From the NCBI GenBank assembly GCA_963814355.1, contig CAWFCZ010000002.1, forward strand, positions 352,008 to 416,007: a DNA stretch of 64,000 bases, written 5' to 3'. How positions within the stretch are numbered: the first letter of the stretch is position 1; every line of letters starts with the position of its first letter. The notes beneath the pieces were generated by a model, which was given only the letters and a program-made list of their open reading frames with translations, searched no databases and had not been told where the DNA came from. Shown piece by piece: positions 33,107 to 41,516 of the stretch. The position numbers and the translations under genes are program-made. The stretch comes from JADGOV01 sp963814355 (lineage in GTDB: Bacteria > Actinomycetota > Actinomycetes > JADGOV01).

Positions 33107-34375
33107 CTACCCGTAGCGGTCCGGGTCCGGTTCGCGGACTACGTCGGCGCCGAGGGCGCACAGCGCCGCCGCGAAGTCCTGGTAGCCGCGGTCGATGTGG
33201 CCGATGTCGCCAACAGTGGTGACCCCCTCGGCCACCAGACCGGCCAGCACAAGCCCGGCACCGGCTCGGATATCCGTCGCTCGCACCGGCGCTCCGGAGA
33301 GCCGCTCGCGGCCCCGCACGATGGCGTGGTGGCCGTCGGTCCGAATTTCCGCGCCGAGGCGAGCCAACTCGTCCAGGAACATGAAGCGCGCCTCGAAGAC
33401 GTTCTCGGTCACCATTGCGGTACCTTCGCTGATCGCGTTGAGGACGACGATCGCGGGCTGCAGATCGGTCGGGAAGCCGGGATAGGGCAACGTGACCACG
33501 TCCACCGACCGGGGCCGCTCGGTCATCACCACGCGGAACCCGTCGGGCAGCACGTCCACCCGGGCGCCCGAGGTGACCAGCTTGTCCAGGGCTATCTCCA
33601 GATGACCGGCGGCCGCGTTGCGGACTGTGACATCACCTCGGGTGGCCGCCGCGGCAATGGCGAACGTACCGGCCGCGATCCGGTCGGCCACGGTGACGTG
33701 CTCGGTGGGAAGCAGGCGCTCGACGCCCTGGACCACCAGCGTGGAGGTGCCGGCGCCGCTGATCTGGGCTCCCATCGCGGAGAGCATGGCCGCCAGGTCG
33801 ATGATCTCCGGCTCCCGGGCGGCGTTGTCGATCACTGTGACGCCCTCGGCCAGCGTGGCGGCCATCAGCAGGTTCTCGGTGGCCCCCACACTGGGGAAGT
33901 CCAGCCACACCACGGCGCCGGTCAGTCGCCGGGCGCTGGCGATCAGGAAGCCGTGTTCGGCCTCCACCGCGGCACCCATCTTGGTCAGCCCACCGACGTG
34001 CATGTCCAGCCCGCGGGACCCGATGTTGTCCCCGCCGGGCTGGGCGACCTTGACCCGGCCGCAGCGGGCCAGCAGCGGCCCGAGCACACAGATCGAGGCC
34101 CTCATCCGGCGGACCAGGTCGTAGTCCGCCTCGTGCCCCGGCCGGGCCGGCACCGTGATCGAGATCTCCGGCGCCGAGCCGGATACCTCGCAGCCCAGCC
34201 GGCGCAGCAACTCGCTCATGATGTCGACGTCGACGATCCGCGGTACGTTGCGCAATCTGGTCGTCCCCTGCGCCAGCAGGGCGGCAGCCATCAACTTCAG
34301 CACACTGTTCTTCGCACCAGTCACTGCGACCTCGCCGACGAGTCGAGCACCGCCGGCCACTCGGAACCTCTCCAT
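33107..34375 (-). CDS. murA: UDP-N-acetylglucosamine 1-carboxyvinyltransferase, Cys-to-Asp variant
   Basis: A 422-residue MurA, first committed enzyme of peptidoglycan synthesis (transfers enolpyruvate from PEP to UDP-GlcNAc). Opening VTGAKNSVLKLMAAALLA and later TEHVTVADRIAAGTF, YPGFPTDLQPA and NVFEARFMFLDELARLGA are family signatures. The catalytic loop, PGGCTIGAR in E. coli, reads PGGDNIGSR here, so Asp116 replaces the usual Cys115. The same substitution makes mycobacterial MurA insensitive to fosfomycin. The position next to the adenosyltransferase and DUF2550 genes matches Rv1312-Rv1315 order. Confidence 0.95.
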   Translation of the reverse strand: MERFRVAGGARLVGEVAVTGAKNSVLKLMAAALLAQGTTRLRNVPRIVDVDIMSELLRRLGCEVSGSAPEISITVPARPGHEADYDLVRRMRASICVLGPLLARCGRVKVAQPGGDNIGSRGLDMHVGGLTKMGAAVEAEHGFLIASARRLTGAVVWLDFPSVGATENLLMAATLAEGVTVIDNAAREPEIIDLAAMLSAMGAQISGAGTSTLVVQGVERLLPTEHVTVADRIAAGTFAIAAAATRGDVTVRNAAAGHLEIALDKLVTSGARVDVLPDGFRVVMTERPRSVDVVTLPYPGFPTDLQPAIVVLNAISEGTAMVTENVFEARFMFLDELARLGAEIRTDGHHAIVRGRERLSGAPVRATDIRAGAGLVLAGLVAEGVTTVGDIGHIDRGYQDFAAALCALGADVVREPDPDRYG

Positions 34376-34431
34376 TCCGGGCAGCCTAACCAGCCCGGGG
34401 CGCCCGGGGACGCACCCGTAGGGTGGTGCTC

Positions 34432-35061
34432 ATGGCAGCAGGTGACCTAGGCCCGGCAGCGCCGGCGGCGGCCCGGAAGGAACGCTCCTCCGTCCACCTC
34501 ACCCGGATCTACACCAAGACCGGGGACGACGGCACTACGGCGCTCGGCGACATGAGTCGGGTTGCCAAGACGGATCCGCGCATCACCGCGTACGCCGATG
34601 TGGACGAGACCAACGCGGCGCTCGGCGTGGCGATCGCGTGCGGCGCCCTCCCACCGGAGATCACCGAGCTGTTGGGCAGTATCCAGAACGACCTGTTCGA
34701 CGTCGGCGCCGATTTGTGCAACCCGGTGGTTGCCGAGCCGAAATGGGCGCCGCTGCGGGTGAGCGAGGCCCACGTCGCCCGGCTGGAGGCGGCTTGTGAT
34801 GCCTACAACGCGAAGCTCCCGCCGTTGAACAGCTTCCTGCTTCCCGGGGGGACTCCGGGCGCGGCGTACCTGCACGTGGCGCGCACGCTCGCGCGTCGGG
34901 CCGAGCGGTCCACCTGGGCGTTACTGCAGGTGGCGCCGGAGGTGACGAACCCGACCCCGGCGAAGTACCTCAACCGGCTCTCCGATCTGCTGTTCATTCT
35001 CGCGCGGGTGGCCAACCCCTCCGGTGACGTGCTGTGGCGCCCGGCGGCCACCGCCACCTGA
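34432..35061 (+). CDS. PduO-type ATP:cob(I)alamin adenosyltransferase
   Basis: A 209-residue adenosyltransferase that makes coenzyme B12 and delivers it to mutases. Family motifs: RIYTKTGDDGTTALGDMSRV (ATP-binding), YADVDETNAALGVA, IQNDLFDVGADL and FLLPGGTPGAAYLHVARTLARRAER. The N-terminal 20 residues before HLTRIYTKTG are Ala-rich and dispensable-looking; ATG 34432 is used, and GTG 34423 is an alternative. It likely serves the two acyl-CoA mutases of this window, whose chaperone MeaB is also encoded. It is divergent from murA (56 bases between starts). Confidence 0.92.
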   Translation: MAAGDLGPAAPAAARKERSSVHLTRIYTKTGDDGTTALGDMSRVAKTDPRITAYADVDETNAALGVAIACGALPPEITELLGSIQNDLFDVGADLCNPVVAEPKWAPLRVSEAHVARLEAACDAYNAKLPPLNSFLLPGGTPGAAYLHVARTLARRAERSTWALLQVAPEVTNPTPAKYLNRLSDLLFILARVANPSGDVLWRPAATAT

Positions 35062-35071
35062 GATCGGGAGT

Positions 35072-35506
35072 TCAGATCAGCCGGGGGTCGGAGCTGGCCG
35101 AGGGCGCGGCCTCCAACCAGGACAGAAAGCCCGGGTACGCTGCTTCACTCATCGCCAACTCCACCCGGCCGTTCTCCGCGCGGCATTCGACCACCACGGC
35201 GCCCGGCATCACGTTGAGCGCCTCGGTACCGGTCGGCTTCCGGCGGCCGATGACCGTCAGTCCGTGCCTCGGCACCGCCCGGCGCGGCCGCGGCGCCAGG
35301 CTGAGCAGCCGGTACCAGAGCAGCTGGTCCCCGTCGTAGCGGCCGATGCCCAGCGCCCAGCCGTAGCCTTGCCGGCGCTGACGCAGCCGGAGGGACACGT
35401 CGATGGTGCCGCCACGGCGGCGCAGCAACATCCGGCGCAGAGCGACCGCGACGAGGGTGAGCGCGGCGATCAGCACCAGCAGGCCGAAGCCGTCGAGCGC
35501 CCACAC
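35072..35506 (-). CDS. DUF2550-family membrane protein
   Basis: A 144-residue protein with one N-terminal helix (LDGFGLLVLIAALTLVAVAL), then a soluble domain with DVSLRLRQRRQGYGWALGIG, YDGDQLLWYRLLSL and MPGAVVVECRAENGRVELAM, which match the DUF2550 pattern. The family is actinobacterial, and the gene follows atpC in mycobacteria as it does here (23 bases downstream of the atpC stop). GTG 35506 with GAGG four bases upstream is the likely start. Function unknown. Confidence 0.78.
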   Translation of the reverse strand: MWALDGFGLLVLIAALTLVAVALRRMLLRRRGGTIDVSLRLRQRRQGYGWALGIGRYDGDQLLWYRLLSLAPRPRRAVPRHGLTVIGRRKPTGTEALNVMPGAVVVECRAENGRVELAMSEAAYPGFLSWLEAAPSASSDPRLI

Positions 35507-35529
35507 GTGCCTCGCCCCGGCTCCGGTTA

Positions 35530-35919
35530 CTAGGCGCTCTCGCCGGCGGCCCGAAGTCGGGCTCGCGCCCGGGCGGAGGCGGCGACAGTCTCGGCATCGT
35601 CGGCCGCTGCCGAGGAGGCCCGCTCCAGGGCCTGCCGGGCGCGCCCGGAGTCGATCTCGTCGGCCAGCTCGACGGTTTCGGCCAGCACCGAGACTCCGTG
35701 GCCGGTGACCGACAAAAAGCCGCCGTGCACGGCGGCCACCAGCTCCGGCTCGGCACCGCGCTTGATCCGTACCGGCCACGGCACGAGCTCGCCGAGCAAC
35801 GGAGTGTGGCCGGGAAGGACACCGAGTTCGCCCTCAGTGGTACGGGCGATCACCATCTCCGCCTCGCCGGCCCAGACTTGCCGCTGCGGCGACACCAGGG
35901 TGACGTGCAAGGATGCCAC
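35530..35919 (-). CDS. atpC: ATP synthase F1 epsilon subunit
   Basis: A 129-residue epsilon subunit. The N-terminal beta-sandwich is clear: LHVTLVSPQRQVWAGEAEMV, GELGVLPGHTPLLGEL and AVHGGFLSVTGHGVSVLAE. The C-terminal helical domain is Ala/Arg-rich and short, ending RAAGESA. Epsilon is part of the central stalk and can inhibit ATP hydrolysis. GTG start. It is separated from atpD by 122 bases that contain a 17-base tandem repeat, an unusual gap in an otherwise tight operon. Confidence 0.93.
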   Translation of the reverse strand: MASLHVTLVSPQRQVWAGEAEMVIARTTEGELGVLPGHTPLLGELVPWPVRIKRGAEPELVAAVHGGFLSVTGHGVSVLAETVELADEIDSGRARQALERASSAAADDAETVAASARARARLRAAGESA

Positions 35920-35952
35920 GGGCTGTCTCTCCTTCTCCGTCTCGACGGGTCT

Positions 35953-36037
35953 GTGCTCAGTGTTTCCAGGTGCCCAGTGTTTCCGGGTGCCCAGTGTTTC
36001 CGGGTGCCCAGTGTTTCCGGGTGCCCAGTGTTTCCAG
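35953..36037. repeat. 17-base tandem repeat between atpD and atpC
   Basis: Five head-to-tail copies of a 17-base unit at 35953, 35970, 35987, 36004 and 36021. Consensus on the plus strand is GTGCCCAGTGTTTCCGG; the three middle copies are identical and the outer two differ at one or two bases. A sixth, degenerate copy (36038-36053) overlaps the atpD stop codon and its last codons, so the array probably grew from the 3' end of atpD. It lies in the atpD-atpC intergenic mRNA. Confidence 0.95.
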
Positions 36038-36041
36038 GTAC

Positions 36042-37484
36042 TCAGCCTTCCAGGTGCTTGGCCTTCTCCTCAGCCTGGGCAATGCCGCCACAGAGGAAGA
36101 ACGCCTGCTCAGGAAGGTGATCATAGGTGCCGTCACACAGCGCCCGGAAGGAGGAGATGGTCTCTTCCAGGGGGACCGTCTCCCCCTTGATGCCGGTGAA
36201 CGCCTCCGCCACGTAGAACGGCTGGGACAGGAAGCGCTGAATCCGCCGGGCCCGGCCGACCAGCACCCGGTCCTCTTCGGAGAGCTCGTCGATGCCGAGG
36301 ATCGCGATGATGTCCTGCAGGTCCTTGTACCGCTGCAGGATCTCCTTCACCCGGGCCGCGACAGCGTAGTGTTCGTCGCCGACGTAGCGGGGGTCGAGGA
36401 TCCGGGAGGTGGAGTCCAGCGGGTCCACCGCCGGATAGATGCCCTGCTCGGAGATCGCCCTGGAGAGCACCGTGGTGGCATCCAGGTGGGTGAAGGTGGC
36501 GTGCGGCGCCGGGTCGGTAATGTCGTCGGCCGGGACGTAGATGGCCTGCAGTGACGTGATCGAGTGGCCACGGGTGGAGGTGATCCGCTCCTGCAGCTCG
36601 CCCATCTCATCGGCCAGGGTCGGCTGGTACCCCACCGCTGAGGGCATCCGGCCGAGCAGCGTGGAGACCTCCGAGCCGGCCTGAGTGAAGCGGAAGATGT
36701 TGTCGATGAACAGCAGGACGTCCTGCTGCTGCTCGTCGCGGAAGTACTCGGCCATGGTCAGCGCGGCCAGCGCGACCCGCAGCCGGGTGCCCGGCGGCTC
36801 GTCCATCTGGCCGAAGACCAGCGCGGTCTTGTCGATGACGCCGGATTCGGTCATTTCCAGGAAGAGGTCGTTGCCTTCCCTGGTCCGCTCGCCCACGCCG
36901 GCGAACACCGAGACCCCACCGAAGTTCTCCGCCACCCGGTAGATCATTTCCTGGATGACGACGGTCTTGCCGACCCCGGCACCACCCAGCATGCCGATCT
37001 TGCCACCCTGGACGTACGGGGCCAGCAGGTCGATCACCTTGATGCCGGTCTCGAAGATCTGGGTCTTGGCTTCCAGCTGGTCGTACGCGGGGGACGGCCG
37101 GTGGATGGGCCAGCGGATCTCGGCATCCACACTCGGCACGTCCAGCGGCTGGCCCAGCACGTTGAACACGTGTCCCTTGGTGGCGTCCCCGACCGGCACG
37201 GTGATCGACGCCCCGGTGTCGATCACCGGGGCGCCACGGACCAGCCCGTCGGTCGGCTGCATGGAGATCGCCCGAACGGCGTTGTCGCCGATGTGCAGGG
37301 CCACCTCCAGGGTCAAGGTCGCCTTGTCATCCCCCAAGATCCGATCGACGTGCAGCGCGTTGTACACCTCCGGCATCTCATCCGGTGGGAACTCCACGTC
37401 GACCACCGGACCGACGACCCGCAGGATGCGCCCGCCGCCCCGCTCGGAATCCCGGCTCAACGGCGTCTCCAGGGTTGCACTCAT
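36042..37484 (-). CDS. atpD: ATP synthase F1 beta subunit
   Basis: A 480-residue catalytic subunit. Walker A is GGAGVGKT, the catalytic Glu lies in GVGERTREGNDL, and Walker B is VLLFIDNIFRF. The DELSEED-equivalent region reads IDELSEEDRVLVGRARR. It opens with MSATLETPLSRDSERGGGRI, a short actinobacterial extension before the beta-barrel (VVGPVVDVEFPPDEMP). The ATG shares one base with the atpG stop (TGATG). Confidence 0.98.
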   Translation of the reverse strand: MSATLETPLSRDSERGGGRILRVVGPVVDVEFPPDEMPEVYNALHVDRILGDDKATLTLEVALHIGDNAVRAISMQPTDGLVRGAPVIDTGASITVPVGDATKGHVFNVLGQPLDVPSVDAEIRWPIHRPSPAYDQLEAKTQIFETGIKVIDLLAPYVQGGKIGMLGGAGVGKTVVIQEMIYRVAENFGGVSVFAGVGERTREGNDLFLEMTESGVIDKTALVFGQMDEPPGTRLRVALAALTMAEYFRDEQQQDVLLFIDNIFRFTQAGSEVSTLLGRMPSAVGYQPTLADEMGELQERITSTRGHSITSLQAIYVPADDITDPAPHATFTHLDATTVLSRAISEQGIYPAVDPLDSTSRILDPRYVGDEHYAVAARVKEILQRYKDLQDIIAILGIDELSEEDRVLVGRARRIQRFLSQPFYVAEAFTGIKGETVPLEETISSFRALCDGTYDHLPEQAFFLCGGIAQAEEKAKHLEG

Positions 37485-38398
37485 CAGTCTCCACTCCCGT
37501 CCGCCGACAGCGCCTCGGCGCCGCCGACGATCTCCATGATCTCTTGGGTGATCTCCGCCTGCCGCGCGGAGTTGGCCGCGCGGGTCAGAGCCTTGACCAG
37601 CTCATCGGCGTTGTCGGTCGCGGCCTTCATCGCCCGCCGGCGCGAGGCCTGCTCCGAGGCCGCCGACTCGAGCATGGCCGCGTAAATCCGACTGATCACG
37701 TACCGCGGCAAGAGTGCGTCGAGAACCTCCTCGCCGGAGGGCTCGAACTCATACAGCGGAAGCGCGCCGGAGGGCGGCGGGGTATCGGAGTACTCCACCA
37801 CCAGCGGAAGCACCCGCCGAGCGACTGGGCGCTGGGTCAGCGCGGAGACGAACTCGGTGTAGACGATGTGGATCTCGTCCACTCCGCCGGCCTCCGCACC
37901 GTCCGAAGTCTGGACGAAGGCCGCGATGAGCTGCTCCGCGACTTCTTTCGCATCCTCGTACGACGGCTCCTCGGAGAACCCGGACCACTGCCCGGCGATC
38001 TCACGGCCGCGGAAGCGGTAGAAGCTGATCGCCTTGCGGCCGGCGAGATAGGCCACCGGTTCCTTGCCCTCGCTGCGGATCAGCTCGTTGAGCTCCTCAC
38101 CCATGCGCAGCACACTGGCGCTATAGGCCCCGGCCAAGCCGCGGTCGCTACTGATGATGAGTACCGCGGCCTTGTTCGAATTCTGCTGCGGGGTGGTGAG
38201 CGGATGGTCGACATTGGTCTGGCTGGCCACCACGGAGACCACCCCGGTGATGGCCTCCGCGTACGGCTTGGAAGCGGCGACCCGGCCCTGCGCCTTGACA
38301 ATTCGGGACGCGGCGATGAGCTCCATGGCCCGGGTGATTTTCTTGGTCGACTGGACGGAGCGGATGCGCCGCCGGTAGACCCGCAGAGCCGCGCCCAC
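37484..38398 (-). CDS. atpG: ATP synthase F1 gamma subunit
   Basis: A 304-residue central-stalk rotor subunit. The N-terminal helix RRRIRSVQSTKKITRAMELI and the C-terminal RRRAMKAATDNADELVKAL with NSARQAEITQEIMEIVGGA are diagnostic; the Rossmann-like middle has SDRGLAGAYSASVLR. The GTG start is three bases after the atpA stop. An insertion around residues 195-215 (SDTPPPSGALPLYEFEPSGE) is typical of actinobacterial gamma subunits. Confidence 0.97.
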   Translation of the reverse strand: MGAALRVYRRRIRSVQSTKKITRAMELIAASRIVKAQGRVAASKPYAEAITGVVSVVASQTNVDHPLTTPQQNSNKAAVLIISSDRGLAGAYSASVLRMGEELNELIRSEGKEPVAYLAGRKAISFYRFRGREIAGQWSGFSEEPSYEDAKEVAEQLIAAFVQTSDGAEAGGVDEIHIVYTEFVSALTQRPVARRVLPLVVEYSDTPPPSGALPLYEFEPSGEEVLDALLPRYVISRIYAAMLESAASEQASRRRAMKAATDNADELVKALTRAANSARQAEITQEIMEIVGGAEALSADGSGD

Positions 38399-38401
38399 CG
38401 G

Positions 38402-40087
38402 CTAGGACCCCCCGCCGCCGGCGGCGGACGAGCCGCCTGCGGACTTCTCGGGAGGCGGCGGCCGGTAGGCCTTGATGGCCTCCTGACCGACATCCTCGGC
38501 GTCCAGCGCCTCGGCGTCCGCTTCGTTGATCGGCCCGGAGCCCTCGTGCGTTTCGAAGCGCTTCTTGAACTCCGCGATGGCGTCCTGCAGCATCTCGACC
38601 GTCGCGTCTTCCAGCTTGCCGCTCTGCAGGATGGTGGCGTAGATGCCATCGTGGGACCGGCCGATGTATTCCAGGAAGTCCCGCTCGAAGCGGCGGATGT
38701 CGCCCACCGGGATGTCGTCCAGCGCGCCGCTGACGCCGGCCCACAGCGACACCACCTGCTGCTCAACCGGATACGGCGAGTACTGCGGCTGCTTGAGCAG
38801 TTCGACGAGGCGCTGGCCTCGCTCGAGTTGCGCCTTGCTCGACTTGTCCAGGTCGGAGCCGAAGGCGGAGAACGCCTCCAGCTCGCGGAACTGCGCCAGG
38901 TCGAGTCGCAGCCGCCCGGCGACCGTCCTGATGGCCCTGATCTGCGCGTTGCCGCCCACCCGGGAGACCGAGATGCCGACGTTGATCGCCGGGCGCACGC
39001 CGGAGTTGAACAGGTCGGTCTCCAGGAAGATCTGACCGTCGGTGATCGAGATAACGTTCGTCGGGATGTAGGCCGAGACGTCGTTGCCCTTGGTCTCGAT
39101 GATGGGCAGCCCGGTCATGGAACCGCCGCCGAGGTCGTCGGACAGCTTGGCGCAGCGCTCCAGCAGGCGGGAGTGGAGGTAGAACACGTCACCGGGAAAG
39201 GCTTCCCGGCCGGCCGGGCGACGCAGCAGCAGCGAAATGTTGCGGTAGGACTCCGCCTGCTTGGACAAGTCGTCGAAGACGATGAGAACGTGCTGGCCGT
39301 TGTACATCCAGTGCTGGCCGATGGAACTGCCGGAGTACGGCGCCAGGTATTTCAACGCCGCCGGGTAGCTGGCCGGGGCGGCGACGACGGTGGTGTACTC
39401 CATCGCGCCGTTGTCCTCCAGGGCTCCCTGCACGGCGCGGATCGTGGAACCCTTCTGGCCAATCGCCACGTAGATGCACTTGACCTGCTGCTTGGGATCC
39501 CCGGTCGCCCAGTTCTCCTTCTGGTTGATGATCGTGTCGATGGCGACCGCGCTCTTGCCGGTCTGCCGGTCACCGATGATCAGCTCGCGCTGACCGCGGC
39601 CGATAGGGATCATGCCGTCGATCGCCTTGATACCGGTCTGCAAGGGTTCGGAGACCGGCTGACGCTGGATGACGCCGGGCGCTTGCAGTTCCAGGATGCG
39701 CCGCTCGTCGCTGGCGATGTCGCCCTTGCCGTCGATCGGGCGACCGAGCGGGTCAACCACTCGGCCGAGGAAGGCGTCCCCCACCGGTACGGACAGCACC
39801 TCGCGGGTGCGCCGGACTTCCTGGCCTTCCTCGATGTGCTCCGGGTCACCGAGCAGGACGCAGCCGATCTCGCGGGCGTCGAGGTTCAACGCCAGGCCGA
39901 CGACGCCGCCTTCGAACTCCAACAACTCATTCGTCATGGCTGAGGGCAACCCCTCGACCCGGGCGATGCCGTCGCCGGTCTCGATGACCCGGCCCACCTC
40001 TTCGCGGGTGGTTTCCGCGTCGTAGGACGCGACGAAACGCTCGAGCGCGTCCCGTACCTCCTCGGGCCGGATCGTCAGTTCTGTCAT
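38402..40087 (-). CDS. atpA: ATP synthase F1 alpha subunit
   Basis: A 561-residue regulatory nucleotide-binding subunit. Walker A is GDRQTGKS; signatures include VDPLGRPIDGKGDI, the PGDVFYLHSRLLERCAKLSD segment, and SVSRVGGNAQIRAI. The C-terminus carries a Pro/Ser/Gly-rich extension of about 45 residues (ending SAAGGGGS) beyond the E. coli end. An alpha-subunit C-terminal extension is known in mycobacteria, where it suppresses ATP hydrolysis; a similar role here is inferred from length and position only. Confidence 0.97.
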   Translation of the reverse strand: MTELTIRPEEVRDALERFVASYDAETTREEVGRVIETGDGIARVEGLPSAMTNELLEFEGGVVGLALNLDAREIGCVLLGDPEHIEEGQEVRRTREVLSVPVGDAFLGRVVDPLGRPIDGKGDIASDERRILELQAPGVIQRQPVSEPLQTGIKAIDGMIPIGRGQRELIIGDRQTGKSAVAIDTIINQKENWATGDPKQQVKCIYVAIGQKGSTIRAVQGALEDNGAMEYTTVVAAPASYPAALKYLAPYSGSSIGQHWMYNGQHVLIVFDDLSKQAESYRNISLLLRRPAGREAFPGDVFYLHSRLLERCAKLSDDLGGGSMTGLPIIETKGNDVSAYIPTNVISITDGQIFLETDLFNSGVRPAINVGISVSRVGGNAQIRAIRTVAGRLRLDLAQFRELEAFSAFGSDLDKSSKAQLERGQRLVELLKQPQYSPYPVEQQVVSLWAGVSGALDDIPVGDIRRFERDFLEYIGRSHDGIYATILQSGKLEDATVEMLQDAIAEFKKRFETHEGSGPINEADAEALDAEDVGQEAIKAYRPPPPEKSAGGSSAAGGGGS

Positions 40088-40176
40088 CAGCTTCTCCTGG
40101 ACCTGGTTCTCAAACGACGGGTGAGTCTGACACGACGGGTGCTTCTCGACGGGGCCTCGACACGGTCAGTGTCCGC

Positions 40177-40995
40177 CTAACCGGCGAGTCGGCGACGGGC
40201 TTGATCGATCCGGTGCGCGACCGTACCGTCGATGACTTCGTCGCCGACCCGGACGACGACCCCGCCGATCAAGGCCGGATCGACCTCGGTCTGCAGCTGC
40301 AGATCGTGGTGGTACAGCCGCTGCAGGGCCTCGCGCAGCCGGTCGGTCTGAGCCGGATCGAGCTCGACAGCGGAGGAGACCGTGGCCACCAAGCGCGACC
40401 GGCGGGCGGCGGCCAGCCGCAGGTACTCCACCAGTGCTCGATCCAGGGTTCTGGTGCGGCGGGTGGTGGCCGCCCGGAGCACCATGGCGCGGGTGACCTG
40501 CTCCGCCTCGCCGAGCAGCGCGTCCAGCAAGGCCGACTTGCGTTCCGCCGGCAGCGACGTCGAAGCCAGCGCGGTGTACAGATCGGGCTCTCGTTCGAGG
40601 ATGCGGGTGATCCGGAAGAGTTCGTCCTCGACCTCGTCGAGTACCCCGGCCTGCTCCGCCGAGGAGAATCCGGCTGAGGCCGACAGCGACTCCAACGTGT
40701 CCACCAAATCCACCGGATGGGACCAGCGGGCCCCGGCGACGGCCTGCACCACCCGCAACGTCGCAGCCGACACCTGGGCGCCGAGCAGGTCGGCGGCCAG
40801 CTGTCCCTTCGCCCCGCTGTCGATGGCCGGGTCGGCCAGGGTACGGCGGAGCGGCAGCTCCCGGTCGAGCAGGTCGGTGACCGAGGCGAGGTCCTCGGAA
40901 AGCTGCCACTGCCGGCTGGCGTCAGGCTCGTTCCGCAGGGCGGTGGCGAGCGCCTCCTCCGCGGCTGCCGCCGCGTCCCGGCTGGCCCCCTGCAT
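40177..40995 (-). CDS. atpH: ATP synthase F1 delta subunit (long, unfused)
   Basis: A 272-residue delta subunit, about 90 residues longer than E. coli delta. The N-terminal region (residues 1-90) is an extra helical part; the classical delta domain ends with VSSAVELDPAQTDRLREALQ and the signature VDPALIGGVVVRVGDEVIDG. Delta joins the peripheral stalk to the F1 head. Its ATG shares one base with the stop of the second b-type gene (TGATG). In mycobacteria these two are one fused protein; here they are separate (see findings). Confidence 0.93.
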   Translation of the reverse strand: MQGASRDAAAAAEEALATALRNEPDASRQWQLSEDLASVTDLLDRELPLRRTLADPAIDSGAKGQLAADLLGAQVSAATLRVVQAVAGARWSHPVDLVDTLESLSASAGFSSAEQAGVLDEVEDELFRITRILEREPDLYTALASTSLPAERKSALLDALLGEAEQVTRAMVLRAATTRRTRTLDRALVEYLRLAAARRSRLVATVSSAVELDPAQTDRLREALQRLYHHDLQLQTEVDPALIGGVVVRVGDEVIDGTVAHRIDQARRRLAG

Positions 40996-41516
40996 CAGGA
41001 CCCACCTCCGGCATCGGCCGGCCTCGCTGTTTCGAGATCCGCACTGTCGAGATCAGCCAGGAAACGGTCCACGACCCGGCGTTGCCGCGCCTCGTCGTCC
41101 ATCGACTCGCGGACGAGGCGCTCGGCGAGGGTGAACGTCAGCTCGCCGATCTCCTGGCGCAACGCGAAGACCACGGATTGCCGTTCGGCCGCCAACCGGG
41201 CGTCGTTGACCGCGACCATGCGGGCGTACTCCCGGTCCGCGTCCTTACGAAGTTCTTCCACAATCTGCCTGGCCTCGGCCTGCGCCTCGGCACGAACCCG
41301 GGCCGCCTCCTCCTCCAAGCCGGCGAGCGCCGCCCGGTAGTCCCGCTCCGCCTGTTCCAGCCGTTCGTGGGCCTCGCGGCTCTCCTCGATCTCACGGGCG
41401 ATGGCCTGCTGCCGCGCCTCGACCTGCGGTTCCAGGAAGCTCTTCCACACCTTGGTGTACAACAGGTACACCAGGGCAACGAAGACCACGACCTCGGTGA
41501 GGTAGCCGAGGCTCAT
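40995..41516 (-). CDS. atpF: ATP synthase F0 b-type subunit, second copy (b')
   Basis: A 173-residue b-type stalk protein: one N-terminal membrane helix (LTEVVVFVALVYLLYTKVW) followed by a long charged coiled coil from about residue 30. Sequence differs from the preceding b gene, so the peripheral stalk is probably a b/b' heterodimer. The ATG overlaps the preceding gene's stop by four bases (ATGA) and its own stop shares one base with the delta ATG. Its membrane anchor has Lys in the cytoplasmic half rather than the conserved Arg of many b subunits. Confidence 0.9.
   Translation of the reverse strand: MSLGYLTEVVVFVALVYLLYTKVWKSFLEPQVEARQQAIAREIEESREAHERLEQAERDYRAALAGLEEEAARVRAEAQAEARQIVEELRKDADREYARMVAVNDARLAAERQSVVFALRQEIGELTFTLAERLVRESMDDEARQRRVVDRFLADLDSADLETARPADAGGGS

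Noticed and set aside
35953..36053. The regular repeats between atpD and atpC as a CRISPR array
   Set aside because: Units are 17 bases and strictly head to tail with no spacers; no cas genes are nearby.
37385..39943. An 852-codon plus-strand open frame antisense to atpG/atpA
   Set aside because: It mirrors conserved ATP synthase genes and has His/Asp/Arg-rich antisense composition.
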